Positions 33,841 through 44,774 of a stretch of 64,000 nt of DNA are shown here, piece after piece (position 1 is the stretch's first letter; each line of letters opens with the position of its first letter). The notes under the pieces were generated by a model. It saw only the letters and a list, made by a program, of their open reading frames with translations. It had not been told where the DNA came from and searched no databases. Source of the stretch: Pectobacterium carotovorum (lineage in GTDB: Bacteria > Pseudomonadota > Gammaproteobacteria > Enterobacterales > Enterobacteriaceae). The stretch is from positions 79,720 to 143,719 of the forward strand of contig NZ_FQWI01000010.1 of the NCBI RefSeq assembly GCF_900129615.1. Reading direction: 5' to 3'. The translations under genes and the position numbers were made by a program.

Positions 33841-34504
33841 GTGTTACCTCCCCTGCCTGTTGTAACGTTTCGATGTAATCCAGCAGCGCGTTAACCTGCG
33901 CGCTCAACGCCTGGTAGCGCTCTCCGTTGTCGCTGATGTTGGCGAGAATATCGCGCTGGGAGACGCCTGAAAGTTGTAATTCGGCGTCAGCGGTTGTGCC
34001 GCTGTTGGACGCTGAGCCAGTGCGGCGGGCAGCGGCGGTAGCGTCTGGGGTACCGTCGGTGGACAGACCGAAAGCGGCGTTGTAGTGCTGCACGAAGCCA
34101 CGAGTAAACACGCACTGCACAGGCTGAACTTTGCCTTTTTCGTCAATGTATTGCTGAGTAACATGGTCAATTTTCCGTTGGAGAGCGACGTTATCCGCCG
34201 CCAGTTTTTGACGCGCTGCGACATAGCGCTGTTCGAGTTGATTCCCACGCTCTACCTGCTGCTGGTATTGCTCCGCCGCCGCACGTAGTAGCTGGTTCTG
34301 GGTTTCGGCCTGCTGCTGCTGTAGCAAGTTGAATGCCGCCTGCTGTTTCGCCAGCACGGCATCCCCCAGTGCTTGCGCCAGTTGATAACCCTGATTACGA
34401 CCGGTCAGATAGACCGCGAGTAGCAACACCACGACAAGCAGGACGGCGACCACGCGTGGCGAAAGAAAGGATTTCAGGCTATTGAGAAACAGACTATTCC
34501 ACAC
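33830..34504 (-). CDS. Inner-membrane spanin Rz-like protein
   Basis: 224 aa, type II topology: one N-terminal signal-anchor helix (VVAVLLVVVLLLAVYLTGRNQG, about 18-38), then a long Gln/Ala-rich periplasmic coiled coil (QQQAETQNQLLRAAAEQYQQQVERGNQLEQRYVAARQKLAADNVALQRKIDHVTQQYIDEKG), and a Cys-containing C-terminal domain. This is the i-spanin that joins the outer-membrane spanin to fuse envelopes in the last lysis step. The rz1 gene is embedded in it in another frame. It follows the endolysin with an 11-bp overlap. Confidence 0.85.
   Translation of the reverse strand: MWNSLFLNSLKSFLSPRVVAVLLVVVLLLAVYLTGRNQGYQLAQALGDAVLAKQQAAFNLLQQQQAETQNQLLRAAAEQYQQQVERGNQLEQRYVAARQKLAADNVALQRKIDHVTQQYIDEKGKVQPVQCVFTRGFVQHYNAAFGLSTDGTPDATAAARRTGSASNSGTTADAELQLSGVSQRDILANISDNGERYQALSAQVNALLDYIETLQQAGEVTRED
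33904..34164 (-). CDS. Outer-membrane spanin lipoprotein Rz1, nested in Rz
   Basis: Lying entirely inside rz in another frame, the ORF from ATG 34164 encodes 86 aa. It has a lysine-bearing N-region (MLLSNTLTKKAKF), a hydrophobic core and a VASC lipobox, so Cys25 would be lipidated. The mature part is proline-rich (TPLSVCPPTVPQTLPPLPAAL), as in lambda Rz1. A full nest like this is known in lambda; it is easy to miss in automated annotation. It pairs with the Rz C-terminus in the periplasm. Confidence 0.82.
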   Translation of the reverse strand: MLLSNTLTKKAKFSLCSACLLVASCSTTTPLSVCPPTVPQTLPPLPAALAQRPTAAQPLTPNYNFQASPSAIFSPTSATTESATRR

Positions 34505-35105
34505 AGCTCGCCCTCCCCCAGCTCAAATACCGTGGCGCCAGCTGATGCAAAATGCGGTCGGGATAATGACGGTTTTCACGCCAGTTGGCGGCACTGCGCC
34601 CGGCATTGACGGTTTCCACATGATCGAACCAGCGGAGTATGTCCTTCCCGGCGATCTTCGCGCGCTGCTTATCACGCTGTAACCAGCCAAGCCCGCCGTT
34701 GTAGGACGACAAGGTCATTGCCATACGTTCGCAGTCGTTGCTGGCGCTGATTCGTGTCCACAGCCAGCGATCGTAGCCCGTCAGAGCACGAATAGCCCAG
34801 GCAGGATTAAACGGTTGATTAGCGCGAAGTTCAGGAACGATACCGCTAAACCAGTCGGCGGTGGTCGGCATAAACTGCGCCAGCCCCTGCGCACCGACGG
34901 GTGAAACGGCCCGAGGATTCCAGCCGCTTTCCTGATGCAACTGTGCCGCAAAGTCAGCAATCGGGGCATTCATGCCCCAATCCAACCGTGCGCTGCGGAT
35001 CACATCACTGCGATACGCCTGCGCGGCACGAGGGATCGTGTCGGCACAGACCGTAGCGCTAAAAAGCAGCGGGCTAACAAACAGCGTGATGAGGAGGTGT
35101 CGCAT
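34494..35105 (-). CDS. Secreted lytic transglycosylase endolysin
   Basis: 203 aa with an N-terminal signal (MRHLLITLFVSPLLFSATVCA) and an SLT-type transglycosylase domain: the catalytic Glu in AAQLHQESGWNPRAVSPVGAQGLAQFMP, then MAMTLSSYNGGLGWLQRDK. The signal suggests Sec-mediated export or a SAR-type release rather than dependence on a large-hole holin. It would cleave host peptidoglycan to free tailocin particles. It is flanked by the holin (1-bp gap) and Rz (11-bp overlap). Confidence 0.88.
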   Translation of the reverse strand: MRHLLITLFVSPLLFSATVCADTIPRAAQAYRSDVIRSARLDWGMNAPIADFAAQLHQESGWNPRAVSPVGAQGLAQFMPTTADWFSGIVPELRANQPFNPAWAIRALTGYDRWLWTRISASNDCERMAMTLSSYNGGLGWLQRDKQRAKIAGKDILRWFDHVETVNAGRSAANWRENRHYPDRILHQLAPRYLSWGRASCVE

Positions 35106-35106
35106 A

Positions 35107-35436
35107 TCACAACCCCATCGCTACGCCGATGCAAACGGCTGACACAATCAGCGCACGTCGTAACATCGCGGCGGCAAATACGGTGTGGTGACCGTCCCGA
35201 ACCGGGAAACGTCCACGCGGTACAGGCTCATCACCTTGTTCGAGGAACAGACCGGGACGCGCTTTAGGAAACAGCGAACGATCCAGCCAATAGCCTAATA
35301 CCGCAGCGAGTGAAATAAGCGAGAGCTTATAGACGGTGACGGGAAGCTGTTGCGGTGAAATCAGCCCGATAACAGCAAAGAGAAAAGCGGATGTCACAAT
35401 CCAGCCGGTAAGACGCGGTTTTTTGATTTTTTTCAC
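35107..35436 (-). CDS. Putative holin
   Basis: 109 aa with a GTG start at 35436 and a strong AGGAGG site. Two N-proximal membrane helices (WIVTSAFLFAVIGLISPQQ, TVYKLSLISLAAVLGYWLD), a polar linker with PKARPGLFLEQGDEPVPRG and a third C-terminal helix (ALIVSAVCIGVAMGL): a three-helix class I-like holin topology. It is the first gene of the lysis operon, directly before the endolysin. Family assignment is by context and topology; sequence identity is weak. The upstream gap to prtF is 219 bp. Confidence 0.7.
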   Translation of the reverse strand: MKKIKKPRLTGWIVTSAFLFAVIGLISPQQLPVTVYKLSLISLAAVLGYWLDRSLFPKARPGLFLEQGDEPVPRGRFPVRDGHHTVFAAAMLRRALIVSAVCIGVAMGL

Positions 35437-35608
35437 GATAAAGCCTCCTGATAAGAATGGAGGCCATTATGCAAAATGAGGGGGTTTGATGATTTTAAAG
35501 GAGTTTAAGTATTACTAAGGCGCAAGATCCCACAGAATTGAACCATTTCTATTCGTCATCCCTTTCTAGTCTTCATTCTTCACGTTGCCCATACGTAGAC
35601 TTCCTGCT

Positions 35609-35648
35609 GATAAAAATCATAACCGATTACCCGTATATGATTTTTATC
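35609..35648. repeat. 13-bp perfect inverted repeat between prtF and the tailocin
   Basis: GATAAAAATCATA (35609-35621) and TATGATTTTTATC (35636-35648), spacer 14 bp, starting 8 bp after the prtF stop. It could be a terminator for prt transcription or the operator controlling the tailocin lysis operon. The AT-rich arms lack a GC stem, so an operator is at least as likely. Confidence 0.5.
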
Positions 35649-35655
35649 ACCTGTT

Positions 35656-37023
35656 TTAGTTTCTGCTGATCTTGTTGTTGGCAAATGACGCTGTTGCAGG
35701 CTGAAACCAAGCCGCCAGTTCCAGAATATCTTTCTCGTTTAGCGTACCCGCGGTATAGCGCAGTAATAGCCATGCCTGGAGCCAGCTGTATTTCGCTTCC
35801 GCCAGCTCTCGTCGGGCGTTATACCAATCCTGCTCGGCCAGCAAAATATCCAGATTGATACGTTCTCCACCTGCAACGCTCAACCGTGTGGCATTAACGG
35901 CTTCTTGGGCAGATGAGGCCGTCATTTGCCAGGCCTTAATTTTCGCCGACCCGTTGTTATACAGGTTGTAGTACTTTTTCAATTCCGCCAGCGTTTGCTT
36001 GGTTTGATCGTCCAGTTCCGCCTGACTTTGCTGATATTCCGCCGCCGCCTGTCGCATGGAGGCTGAGACAGAACCACCAGCGTAAAGTGGAACATTCAGC
36101 TGCAAACCGACGCTCTGCGTGTCGTATTTCTGGTTGTAGTTGTATTCACTTTCCGAACGGCTATTGCGCGACGATGCCACCAGCGACAGCGTAGGTAAAT
36201 GCCCGGCGCGGCTGCGTTCGATTTCATAGCGGCTGACCGCCAGCCCCTCGCGCTGTGTCGCCAGTTTGGCATTGTGCTGCACGGCAAGATCGCGCCACTG
36301 TGCCAGTGTCTGCTTGCCTGATTCCGCAGACGGCGGTTGAGTGAGCGCCAGAGGATACAGCGTCGTAATATCCAGCGCCGTCCCCGTCATATTTTCCAGA
36401 TCGGTGATCGCAGCATCCAGATTGTCCTGTTGTTCAATGCGCTGCGCTTCGATCAGCGTAAAACGCGCTTCCGTTTCCCGCACATCCGTTAGCGTGCCTT
36501 CACCCGCTAGCAACAGGCGTTTATTCAGCGCCAGCTGTTCCCGATACGCCCGCTGCTGCGCATCCAGCAATTGCAGCTTTTCCTGCGCCAGCAGCGCGCT
36601 GCTCCAGGCTTGATATAACCGCACCATCAAATCCTGACTGCGATCGCGAAAACGCTGATCGGCCATCAGCGTGCGGGCAACACCCTGCTGATAACGTGCC
36701 CAGGCCGCATAGTCCAGCAGCGGCTGGCGCAGTGACAGCGTTGACGTGTAGCTGTCATAATTGCGTTTTAGCGTGTTACCCGTGAAGCTATCTGTTTGGG
36801 TGACTTTGGAATGGCTGCGGTTAGCGTTATAGCCATACTGGAGATTGGGAAGCAGATTGGCGCGCCCGATCGTTTCTTCTTCCTGACCAGCAGCATGCTC
36901 AAACCCCGCCGCACGAAACTGCGCGTCATTACGCAGCGCCAATTCCCAGGCATCAAGCAACCCTAATGCGTTGGCCCCCGAAGAAAGCAGCCCAAACAGC
37001 ACGATTATCGCGATCCTTTGCAT
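35656..37023 (-). CDS. prtF: TolC-family outer-membrane component PrtF
   Basis: 455 aa with a signal peptide (MQRIAIIVLFGLLSSGANA) and two TolC repeats: LLDAWELALRNDAQFRAAGFEHAAGQEEETIGRANLLPNLQYGY and LPTLSLVASSRNSRSE, with conserved helical hairpins. It forms the outer-membrane channel-tunnel of the type I protease exporter together with PrtD and PrtE. It is the last gene of the prtW-inh-prtD-prtE-prtF group, 2 bp after prtE. Confidence 0.93.
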   Translation of the reverse strand: MQRIAIIVLFGLLSSGANALGLLDAWELALRNDAQFRAAGFEHAAGQEEETIGRANLLPNLQYGYNANRSHSKVTQTDSFTGNTLKRNYDSYTSTLSLRQPLLDYAAWARYQQGVARTLMADQRFRDRSQDLMVRLYQAWSSALLAQEKLQLLDAQQRAYREQLALNKRLLLAGEGTLTDVRETEARFTLIEAQRIEQQDNLDAAITDLENMTGTALDITTLYPLALTQPPSAESGKQTLAQWRDLAVQHNAKLATQREGLAVSRYEIERSRAGHLPTLSLVASSRNSRSESEYNYNQKYDTQSVGLQLNVPLYAGGSVSASMRQAAAEYQQSQAELDDQTKQTLAELKKYYNLYNNGSAKIKAWQMTASSAQEAVNATRLSVAGGERINLDILLAEQDWYNARRELAEAKYSWLQAWLLLRYTAGTLNEKDILELAAWFQPATASFANNKISRN

Positions 37024-37025
37024 GA

Positions 37026-38375
37026 TTATTCTTCCGTTAATGCCAGATGCAGGCGATCCATTAAAGGCTTAAAGAGATAATTGACGAACGACCGCTCTCC
37101 GGTACGAACAAACCCTTGCACTGGCATACCGGGCTTGACTTCCAGCCCCTCTAGCGCACGTTTACCTGCCTCATCCACCTGAACGCGCAGGCTGTAATAA
37201 GGTGAACCGTCCCGCTCATCCAGCAGGCGGTCGGCGGACAGCAGTTCGACCGTTCCTGCCACACGCGGCGTCGTGCTTTGATTAAACGCGACAAACTGAA
37301 GTTCAACGGGTAATCCCGGCCAGACTTTATCCACCAGCTCAACGGGTAGACGCGCATCCACGAATAAAGGCTGGTCATCCGGCACGATCTCCAGAAGCGT
37401 CTGACCCGGCGCAATCACACCGCCTTCCGTAAACACTTTCAGCCCGACCACCGTACCGGAAACCGGTGCGCGCATCTGAATATTCGCCAGATTGAAATCG
37501 GCTTTTTCCTTCTTGCTACCCACATCGCTCAGCAGTGCCCGCACGTCCGCCAGCTCGCTATTCACTTCTTTGTCGTATTCCTGCTGGCGCTGGGCGATCA
37601 GCAGCGTTTGTTGTTCAATATCACGACGGGTACGATTAATATCTCCCGCCAGTTGGGCGATATCGCCGTTAAGCTGTGCCAGCAGACGTTCGTTCTCCAG
37701 CATTTTGTTGCGCGGGACATAATTTTCCGCCGCCAGTGAGCGCAGCCCTTGCAGCTGTTGTTCCAGCGTCTCCCGCTGTTTCTGCTTACTGGACATCACC
37801 TGACGCTGGGCGCTGAGTGACGCCTCCATCCCCGCGATGCTCGATCGCATTCCTTCCGCTTCAAGCTTGAGCGACTGCTGACGGCTGTGCAGTAAATCAC
37901 GCTGTAATGCCGTAATCACGCGCATCTCTGGCTTTTCCGCTAGCGGTTGCAGGCGAGGTGTCATCACCATGTCGCCCAGGCGCTGCTGCTCGGCAAGCAG
38001 CCGACCTTCACGCGCCACCAGTTGTAAATACTGACCATCCAGCCCTTCACTCGCCGAACGCGCATCGACCTCATTCAGCGTGAGCAGAATCTGACCGGCC
38101 TCGACTCTGTCGCCGTCTTTCACCTGGATTTTATCGACGATACCGCCCTGATTGTGTTGCACAACTTTGCGGTTACCGGAAATCACAACGCTGCCATTAA
38201 CCATGACGCCCTTGTCCAGTGGTGCAAACAGCGCCCACAGAAGAAAACCGCCGAACCCGGCGAGCACCAGCAACCACCCGAGACGCACGGCACGTTTTTC
38301 ATCGCGCCGCGCCGTCTGGTTCATACTCTCTTCGCTTATTTCTGATGCGGACATGTCTTTCCCTGTATTCGTCAT
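37026..38375 (-). CDS. prtE: Membrane-fusion protein PrtE (HlyD family)
   Basis: 449 aa. Short cytosolic tail, one membrane helix (LGWLLVLAGFGGFLLWALFA, about 32-51), lipoyl-like half motifs (GVMVNGSVVISGNRKVVQHNQGGIVDKIQVKDGDRV and MRAPVSGTVVGLKVFTEGGVI), long coiled coil between them, and C-terminal beta-barrel. It bridges PrtD and PrtF across the periplasm during export of the RTX metalloprotease. The ATG lies 6 bp after the prtD stop. Confidence 0.94.
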   Translation of the reverse strand: MTNTGKDMSASEISEESMNQTARRDEKRAVRLGWLLVLAGFGGFLLWALFAPLDKGVMVNGSVVISGNRKVVQHNQGGIVDKIQVKDGDRVEAGQILLTLNEVDARSASEGLDGQYLQLVAREGRLLAEQQRLGDMVMTPRLQPLAEKPEMRVITALQRDLLHSRQQSLKLEAEGMRSSIAGMEASLSAQRQVMSSKQKQRETLEQQLQGLRSLAAENYVPRNKMLENERLLAQLNGDIAQLAGDINRTRRDIEQQTLLIAQRQQEYDKEVNSELADVRALLSDVGSKKEKADFNLANIQMRAPVSGTVVGLKVFTEGGVIAPGQTLLEIVPDDQPLFVDARLPVELVDKVWPGLPVELQFVAFNQSTTPRVAGTVELLSADRLLDERDGSPYYSLRVQVDEAGKRALEGLEVKPGMPVQGFVRTGERSFVNYLFKPLMDRLHLALTEE

Positions 38376-38381
38376 TCCCTG

Positions 38382-40109
38382 TTACGGCTGGACAGCAGCA
38401 GCAGGTGTCATTTGTGCTTGATTAGCGGCACGGCGCGGCTGCAATTCGTTCAGAATATCGCGCGCTGGCCCAAAGCGCTGTTGCTTACCCTGATTGAGCA
38501 CCAGAATTTTATGCGCCAGCGTGGTTAATGCAGGACGATGCGTAATCAGTACCACCGTCGCACCCCGCTTCTGAAGATGCGAGATCGCCTGCGCCAGTGC
38601 CATTTCACCTTCGTTGTCGAGGCTGGAGTTCGGCTCATCAAGTACCAGCAGGCAGGGATCGCCATACACCGCACGGGCCAGAGCGATACGCTGCCGTTGC
38701 CCGCCCGACAGCCCGTTGCCGTCAGCGCCAAGAGGCGTGTCATATCCCTGCGGCTGGCTAAGAATCATTTCGTGGACGCCAGCCAGCTTCGCCGCCGCGA
38801 CAATTTTTTCCGCGTCATGCTCGCCAAAGCGGGAAATATTCTCCGCCAGCGTGCCTTTAAAGAGCTGCACATCCTGTGGCAGATAGCCCATTGCCGGACC
38901 AAACGCCGTTTTATCTACCTGACTGAGATCGGCTCCATCCAGTCGAACCTTGCCACGCGTAGGTGTTTGCGTCGCAACCAAAAGACGTGCCAGCGTCGAC
39001 TTACCTGAACCTGATGCGCCCAGAATCGCCAGCGTTTCTCCCGCCTGAAGCGAGAAATGGATATCCTGCAATCGTGATGCCCCTTGCGGCGTCTGCAATA
39101 ACACATTCTCGACGCTAAGCTGGCCAATCGGTGCGGGCAGCGCCATCGCCTCCGCTTTGGGCGGATAAGCCGTCATGATACGGCTGAGTCGAGACCAGGC
39201 TTGCCGCGCGCTGCTCAGCGGTTTCCAAATACCGATCAGTTGATCGATAGGGCTCAGCACGCGCCCGACAAGAATTGATCCCGCTATCATCATCCCCGGC
39301 GTGATTTCCCCCTTAATCGCTAACATGGCCCCCACGCCGAGCATCAGCGATTGCAGAAAAATACGCGCATGTTTTGATGCAGCCCCGACAACCGCGGCCC
39401 GCTCACTTGCCAGATTTTGCAGCGTAATAAAACGGTAGTGTTGCCCCAGCCAACGGCGGCGCAGATTAGGCAGCATCCCCATCGATTCAATGACTTCAGC
39501 ATTACGCAGTTGCGTATCCGCAAGATGAGTTGCCTGTAGCGCTTCGTGATTTGCCTCTTCCAAAGGCGATGTGGTGAGATACTGGTTCAGCCATGCCAGC
39601 AGCACCAGCACCACCGTTCCCCCTAGCGCCAGCAGGCCGAGAACCGGATGGATCAGGAACAGCACCAGTAAAAAGAAGGGAAACCAGGGAATATCGAAGA
39701 AGGCAAACAGTGAGTTGCCCGTAATAAACTGCCGCAGTAGCGTGAGATCGTTCAGCGCCTGACCCGCCTTGGCCTCACCGGCCTCCAGATTGCGCTCAAA
39801 TGCGGCGTTGAAAACCTGTTGATTCAGCTGTAGGTCGATACGGGTGCCGAGTCTCACGACCACCAGACTTCGCACCCATTCGAGTGCCGCCATGAATATC
39901 CCCAAGCCAGCAATCAGCAGAGTGAGCATCAGCAACGTGGTGCCATTCCCCGAAGCCAGTACGCGATCGTAAACCTGCAGCATATAAATCGAAGGCGACA
40001 GCATCAGTAGATTAACGATGGCGCTGAAAATCCCAATGCTCCAAAAGCTGCGCCGGAAAGGACGCAGTATACTCAACAACGAACGTTCCTTATTTGCTAG
40101 TTGACTCAC
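38382..40109 (-). CDS. prtD: Type I secretion ABC transporter PrtD
   Basis: 575 aa half-transporter: six membrane helices ([21 protein letters not shown] onward) and a C-terminal ATPase with Walker [10 protein letters not shown], signature [17 protein letters not shown], Walker [13 protein letters not shown] and LITHRPA H-loop. It recognises the C-terminal signal of the protease and powers its export. GTG start at 40109 with AGGAGAGG. It lies between inh and prtE as in Dickeya and Pectobacterium prt loci. Confidence 0.95.
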   Translation of the reverse strand: MSQLANKERSLLSILRPFRRSFWSIGIFSAIVNLLMLSPSIYMLQVYDRVLASGNGTTLLMLTLLIAGLGIFMAALEWVRSLVVVRLGTRIDLQLNQQVFNAAFERNLEAGEAKAGQALNDLTLLRQFITGNSLFAFFDIPWFPFFLLVLFLIHPVLGLLALGGTVVLVLLAWLNQYLTTSPLEEANHEALQATHLADTQLRNAEVIESMGMLPNLRRRWLGQHYRFITLQNLASERAAVVGAASKHARIFLQSLMLGVGAMLAIKGEITPGMMIAGSILVGRVLSPIDQLIGIWKPLSSARQAWSRLSRIMTAYPPKAEAMALPAPIGQLSVENVLLQTPQGASRLQDIHFSLQAGETLAILGASGSGKSTLARLLVATQTPTRGKVRLDGADLSQVDKTAFGPAMGYLPQDVQLFKGTLAENISRFGEHDAEKIVAAAKLAGVHEMILSQPQGYDTPLGADGNGLSGGQRQRIALARAVYGDPCLLVLDEPNSSLDNEGEMALAQAISHLQKRGATVVLITHRPALTTLAHKILVLNQGKQQRFGPARDILNELQPRRAANQAQMTPAAAVQP

Positions 40110-40126
40110 TGCGTTTGCCTCTCCTG

Positions 40127-40489
40127 TCAGGGCTGTTTATGCAACGTACGCGCACTGCCATCAGGCAATATCAGCGTATAGCCCTCTTTTTCCTTGCTAA
40201 AGAACGCCACGGACTGACCTTGTTCTTTCGTCAGCGTGATACCGTCCGGCGTAGGCCTCCAGCCTGCTGGTACATCAGATAGCAGCGCGTTTAAACACGG
40301 CGCATCACCCTCAAGACGCCAGGTGTTATCCACTAACGGCGTATTGTGCAGCACAACCTCACACTGCTGTTCCCCGCCACGCAATTGCCATACGCCGCTT
40401 AGCTCACTTGCTGAAGGCAACTTCAAACTACTCGCCATACATCCTCCGCTTATTGCACTTAACAGCGCCGCGATGATTAACTTTTTCAT
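40127..40489 (-). CDS. inh: Serralysin inhibitor Inh
   Basis: 120 aa with a signal peptide ([19 protein letters not shown]); the mature [30 protein letters not shown]... [10 protein letters not shown]... shows the N-terminal Ser-Ser-Leu/Ile plug and two cysteines for the disulfide of the eight-stranded inhibitor barrel. In Dickeya and Pseudomonas Inh sits in the periplasm and blocks any protease that misroutes. The serine-rich mature N-terminus enters the active-site zinc. It lies 55 bp after prtW, with an intervening terminator giving lower expression. Confidence 0.92.
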   Translation of the reverse strand: MKKLIIAALLSAISGGCMASSLKLPSASELSGVWQLRGGEQQCEVVLHNTPLVDNTWRLEGDAPCLNALLSDVPAGWRPTPDGITLTKEQGQSVAFFSKEKEGYTLILPDGSARTLHKQP

Positions 40490-40510
40490 AGTGGCCCCAA
40501 GTCGATAACA

Positions 40511-40538
40511 GAAAAGGACGGGGGTTACCCCGTCCTTG
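40511..40538 (-). terminator. Hairpin between prtW and inh
   Basis: Minus strand AAGGACGGGG-TAAC-CCCCGTCCTT followed by TTCT, a 10-bp stem ending in Us. It probably makes prtW mRNA abundant, with partial read-through to inh-prtDEF. Confidence 0.8.
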
Positions 40539-40543
40539 CTACA

Positions 40544-42495
<1,952 letters not shown>

Positions 42496-44595
42496 CTATG
42501 GCATATCCCGCTGTTCAATCGGGAAAACGGGCAGCGCCGCCAGCAGTTGTGCGCCATAGCCTTTGGTCAACAGGCGACGATCGTAAATGACGATTTCACC
42601 AAAGCAGTCATGGCTACGAATAAGGCGTCCAACCTGCTGGATGAGGTTAAACGAGGCGCTGGGCAGGCTTTGTACGATAAACGGATGCCGTTTGAGACTT
42701 TTTAACCACTCGCCTTCCGTCAGAATCACCGGGCTGTCGATGGGCGGAAACGCGATTTTATGGATATGCACCTGAGAAAGGAGATCCCCTTTCAGATCCA
42801 ACCCTTCCGCAAAGGACTGTAAACCAATCAACACGCTAGTCTGGCCTTCCTGTACCCGCTGCCGATGTAGCTCGACCAACCTGTAGCGCGGCTTATCTCC
42901 CTGAACCAGCAGCATCAGGCGTAAATCGGTCACCTGCGTCAGAAAGAGTTGCATGGCACGCTGGCTGGCAAACAGCATCAGCATCCCTTTATGCTTATCC
43001 TGTTTTAACTCCGCCCGGAAGAACTGTGCCATTTCAGCAATATGCTGCGACTCTGACTCCATCAGCGGTTCATAACGCATTTTGGGAATCACCAGACGCC
43101 CTTGTTCGCGGTGGTTGAACGGTGAATCCAGCGCGATAAAGGTGTCCCCTTCCTGCTCGCTCAGTCCAGAAAGCTCCTGTATACGCGCAAAACTGTTCAA
43201 CGAGCGCAGCGTTGCCGAGGTCATCACGACGTGCGACACCTTCCCCCACAGCAGCCTTTCAAGCTGATCGCAGACGCGGATCCCCGCACAGTGCAGGTGA
43301 AGATGCGGCTGGTTATCGCGCATTTCCCGCGTAATCCATTTGGAAACCGGCGCGTTCGACGACTTCTCCATCGCCGCCAGTCGCCACAGCTTGCTCATGG
43401 ACTCAAGATAGCCCTGCTGGCGGCTCATTTTCAGCAATGCCTGATAGACCCGCACCACGTCATGCTTGCCGGTTTTCTCGCTGAGATCGTTAAGCATATA
43501 CTCTGCCAACGCCCGCAGCGTGTCGGTCAGTTTGAACAACCGCACGCAGAGTTCACGCATTTCATCCGGCATTTTGCCCATCGCAAAACGGTATTCGGTT
43601 TCCTGCCCGTCATGCGGAAGAAACAGCCCGCACATTTGCGAGAAAGACAGCACGCACTCACGGATCTCCTCACAGTGGCTGGTTAACCGTTCGCTGTTAG
43701 CGAGTCGCGGCGGCGATTTAGGAGCAAACTGCGCCATACATTGCCCGATAAGCTGCACCAGCTGTTCCAGTTGCGCCATCATATAAGCCGGATGAATATC
43801 GCCAGACATCTCCAGCGTATCGCGGGCAACATCGGGAATGTGGTGCCCTTCGTCGAGCACCAGCAGGAGATTTTTAGGGGGAGGAAGTACCGATTCGCTT
43901 TCCATCGCCGCCATCACCAACGCATGGTTGGTCACCACAACATCGGCCTGTTCGATCTCACGCCGTGCGATGAAGAACGGGCACTCGCGGTAGTAATGGC
44001 AGTTGTGCGCGAGACAGTTCGCTTTGTCCGTACTCAACTTCTGCCACAGGCTATCGTCAAGTGAATCCTGATAATGATCGCGCAGCCCATCCCAGGCATG
44101 ACCTTGCAGTGCTTTCTCAAGCCGTACACAGGTACGTTTTTCCTCCTTGCTGGCGGACATCAGCTCATCGTCCAGAAAGAGCGGTAAATCCCCCTGCGCG
44201 TCAGGATCGGTTGCCAGCATCGCCAGATTACGTGGGCAAATATAACGACGACGGCCAAATGCAGCGGTAAATTTCAGTTCGGGAATAAACTTCTGCAACA
44301 GCGGTAAATCTTTGCTGTAAATCTGATCCTGCAACGCCACATTCGCGGTGCTGACCACCAGCGTTTTGTCCTCCGCACGCCCTACCGCAATACCCGGAAT
44401 AAGGTAAGAAAGCGTTTTCCCGACGCCGGTTGGCGCTTCTATAGCCAGATGGCGCGGGTAATCGCCCGCCAGCGTTTTCGCCACTTCGGCAATCATCTGT
44501 CGTTGGGGAACGCGGGAAATAAAATCCGGAATTTGCTCTTGCAGGGCCTTATACCATTGACCAATCTGCAATTTTATTGCGGGGGACAGCGCCAT
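42496..44595 (-). CDS. dinG: ATP-dependent DNA helicase DinG
   Basis: 699 aa from ATG 44595, matching the E. coli DinG N-terminus (MALSPAIKLQIGQWYKALQEQIPDFISR). Walker A APTGVGKT, DEGHH Walker B and the XPD-like iron-sulfur cysteines (TCVRLE, NCLAHNCHYYRECPF) are present, then helicase motif VTSATL and QVGRLIRS. DinG is a 5'-3' helicase that removes R-loops and helps replication-transcription conflicts. The C-terminus ends earlier than in E. coli (no basic tail). A canonical LexA box was not seen before the start. Confidence 0.94.
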   Translation of the reverse strand: MALSPAIKLQIGQWYKALQEQIPDFISRVPQRQMIAEVAKTLAGDYPRHLAIEAPTGVGKTLSYLIPGIAVGRAEDKTLVVSTANVALQDQIYSKDLPLLQKFIPELKFTAAFGRRRYICPRNLAMLATDPDAQGDLPLFLDDELMSASKEEKRTCVRLEKALQGHAWDGLRDHYQDSLDDSLWQKLSTDKANCLAHNCHYYRECPFFIARREIEQADVVVTNHALVMAAMESESVLPPPKNLLLVLDEGHHIPDVARDTLEMSGDIHPAYMMAQLEQLVQLIGQCMAQFAPKSPPRLANSERLTSHCEEIRECVLSFSQMCGLFLPHDGQETEYRFAMGKMPDEMRELCVRLFKLTDTLRALAEYMLNDLSEKTGKHDVVRVYQALLKMSRQQGYLESMSKLWRLAAMEKSSNAPVSKWITREMRDNQPHLHLHCAGIRVCDQLERLLWGKVSHVVMTSATLRSLNSFARIQELSGLSEQEGDTFIALDSPFNHREQGRLVIPKMRYEPLMESESQHIAEMAQFFRAELKQDKHKGMLMLFASQRAMQLFLTQVTDLRLMLLVQGDKPRYRLVELHRQRVQEGQTSVLIGLQSFAEGLDLKGDLLSQVHIHKIAFPPIDSPVILTEGEWLKSLKRHPFIVQSLPSASFNLIQQVGRLIRSHDCFGEIVIYDRRLLTKGYGAQLLAALPVFPIEQRDMP

Positions 44596-44774
44596 GCATA
44601 CTCTGTATCTGTGTAATCTGGCCGCCATTGTCCCACAGACGCCCGGCGACGTCAGCCGATATCACGCTCGCGACAATTCCGATCTCGACAATCTTCCGCC
44701 CAGCGATTAGGGTAAACCCTATCTGTGTCGCGAGCGGTAAACGCTATTTTCATAAACAATAGCTTCGGTAAATT

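Noticed and set aside
44596..44660. LexA box before dinG
   Set aside because: Sequences such as CTGTATCTGTGTAATC lack the second half; no match to CTGT-N8-ACAG.
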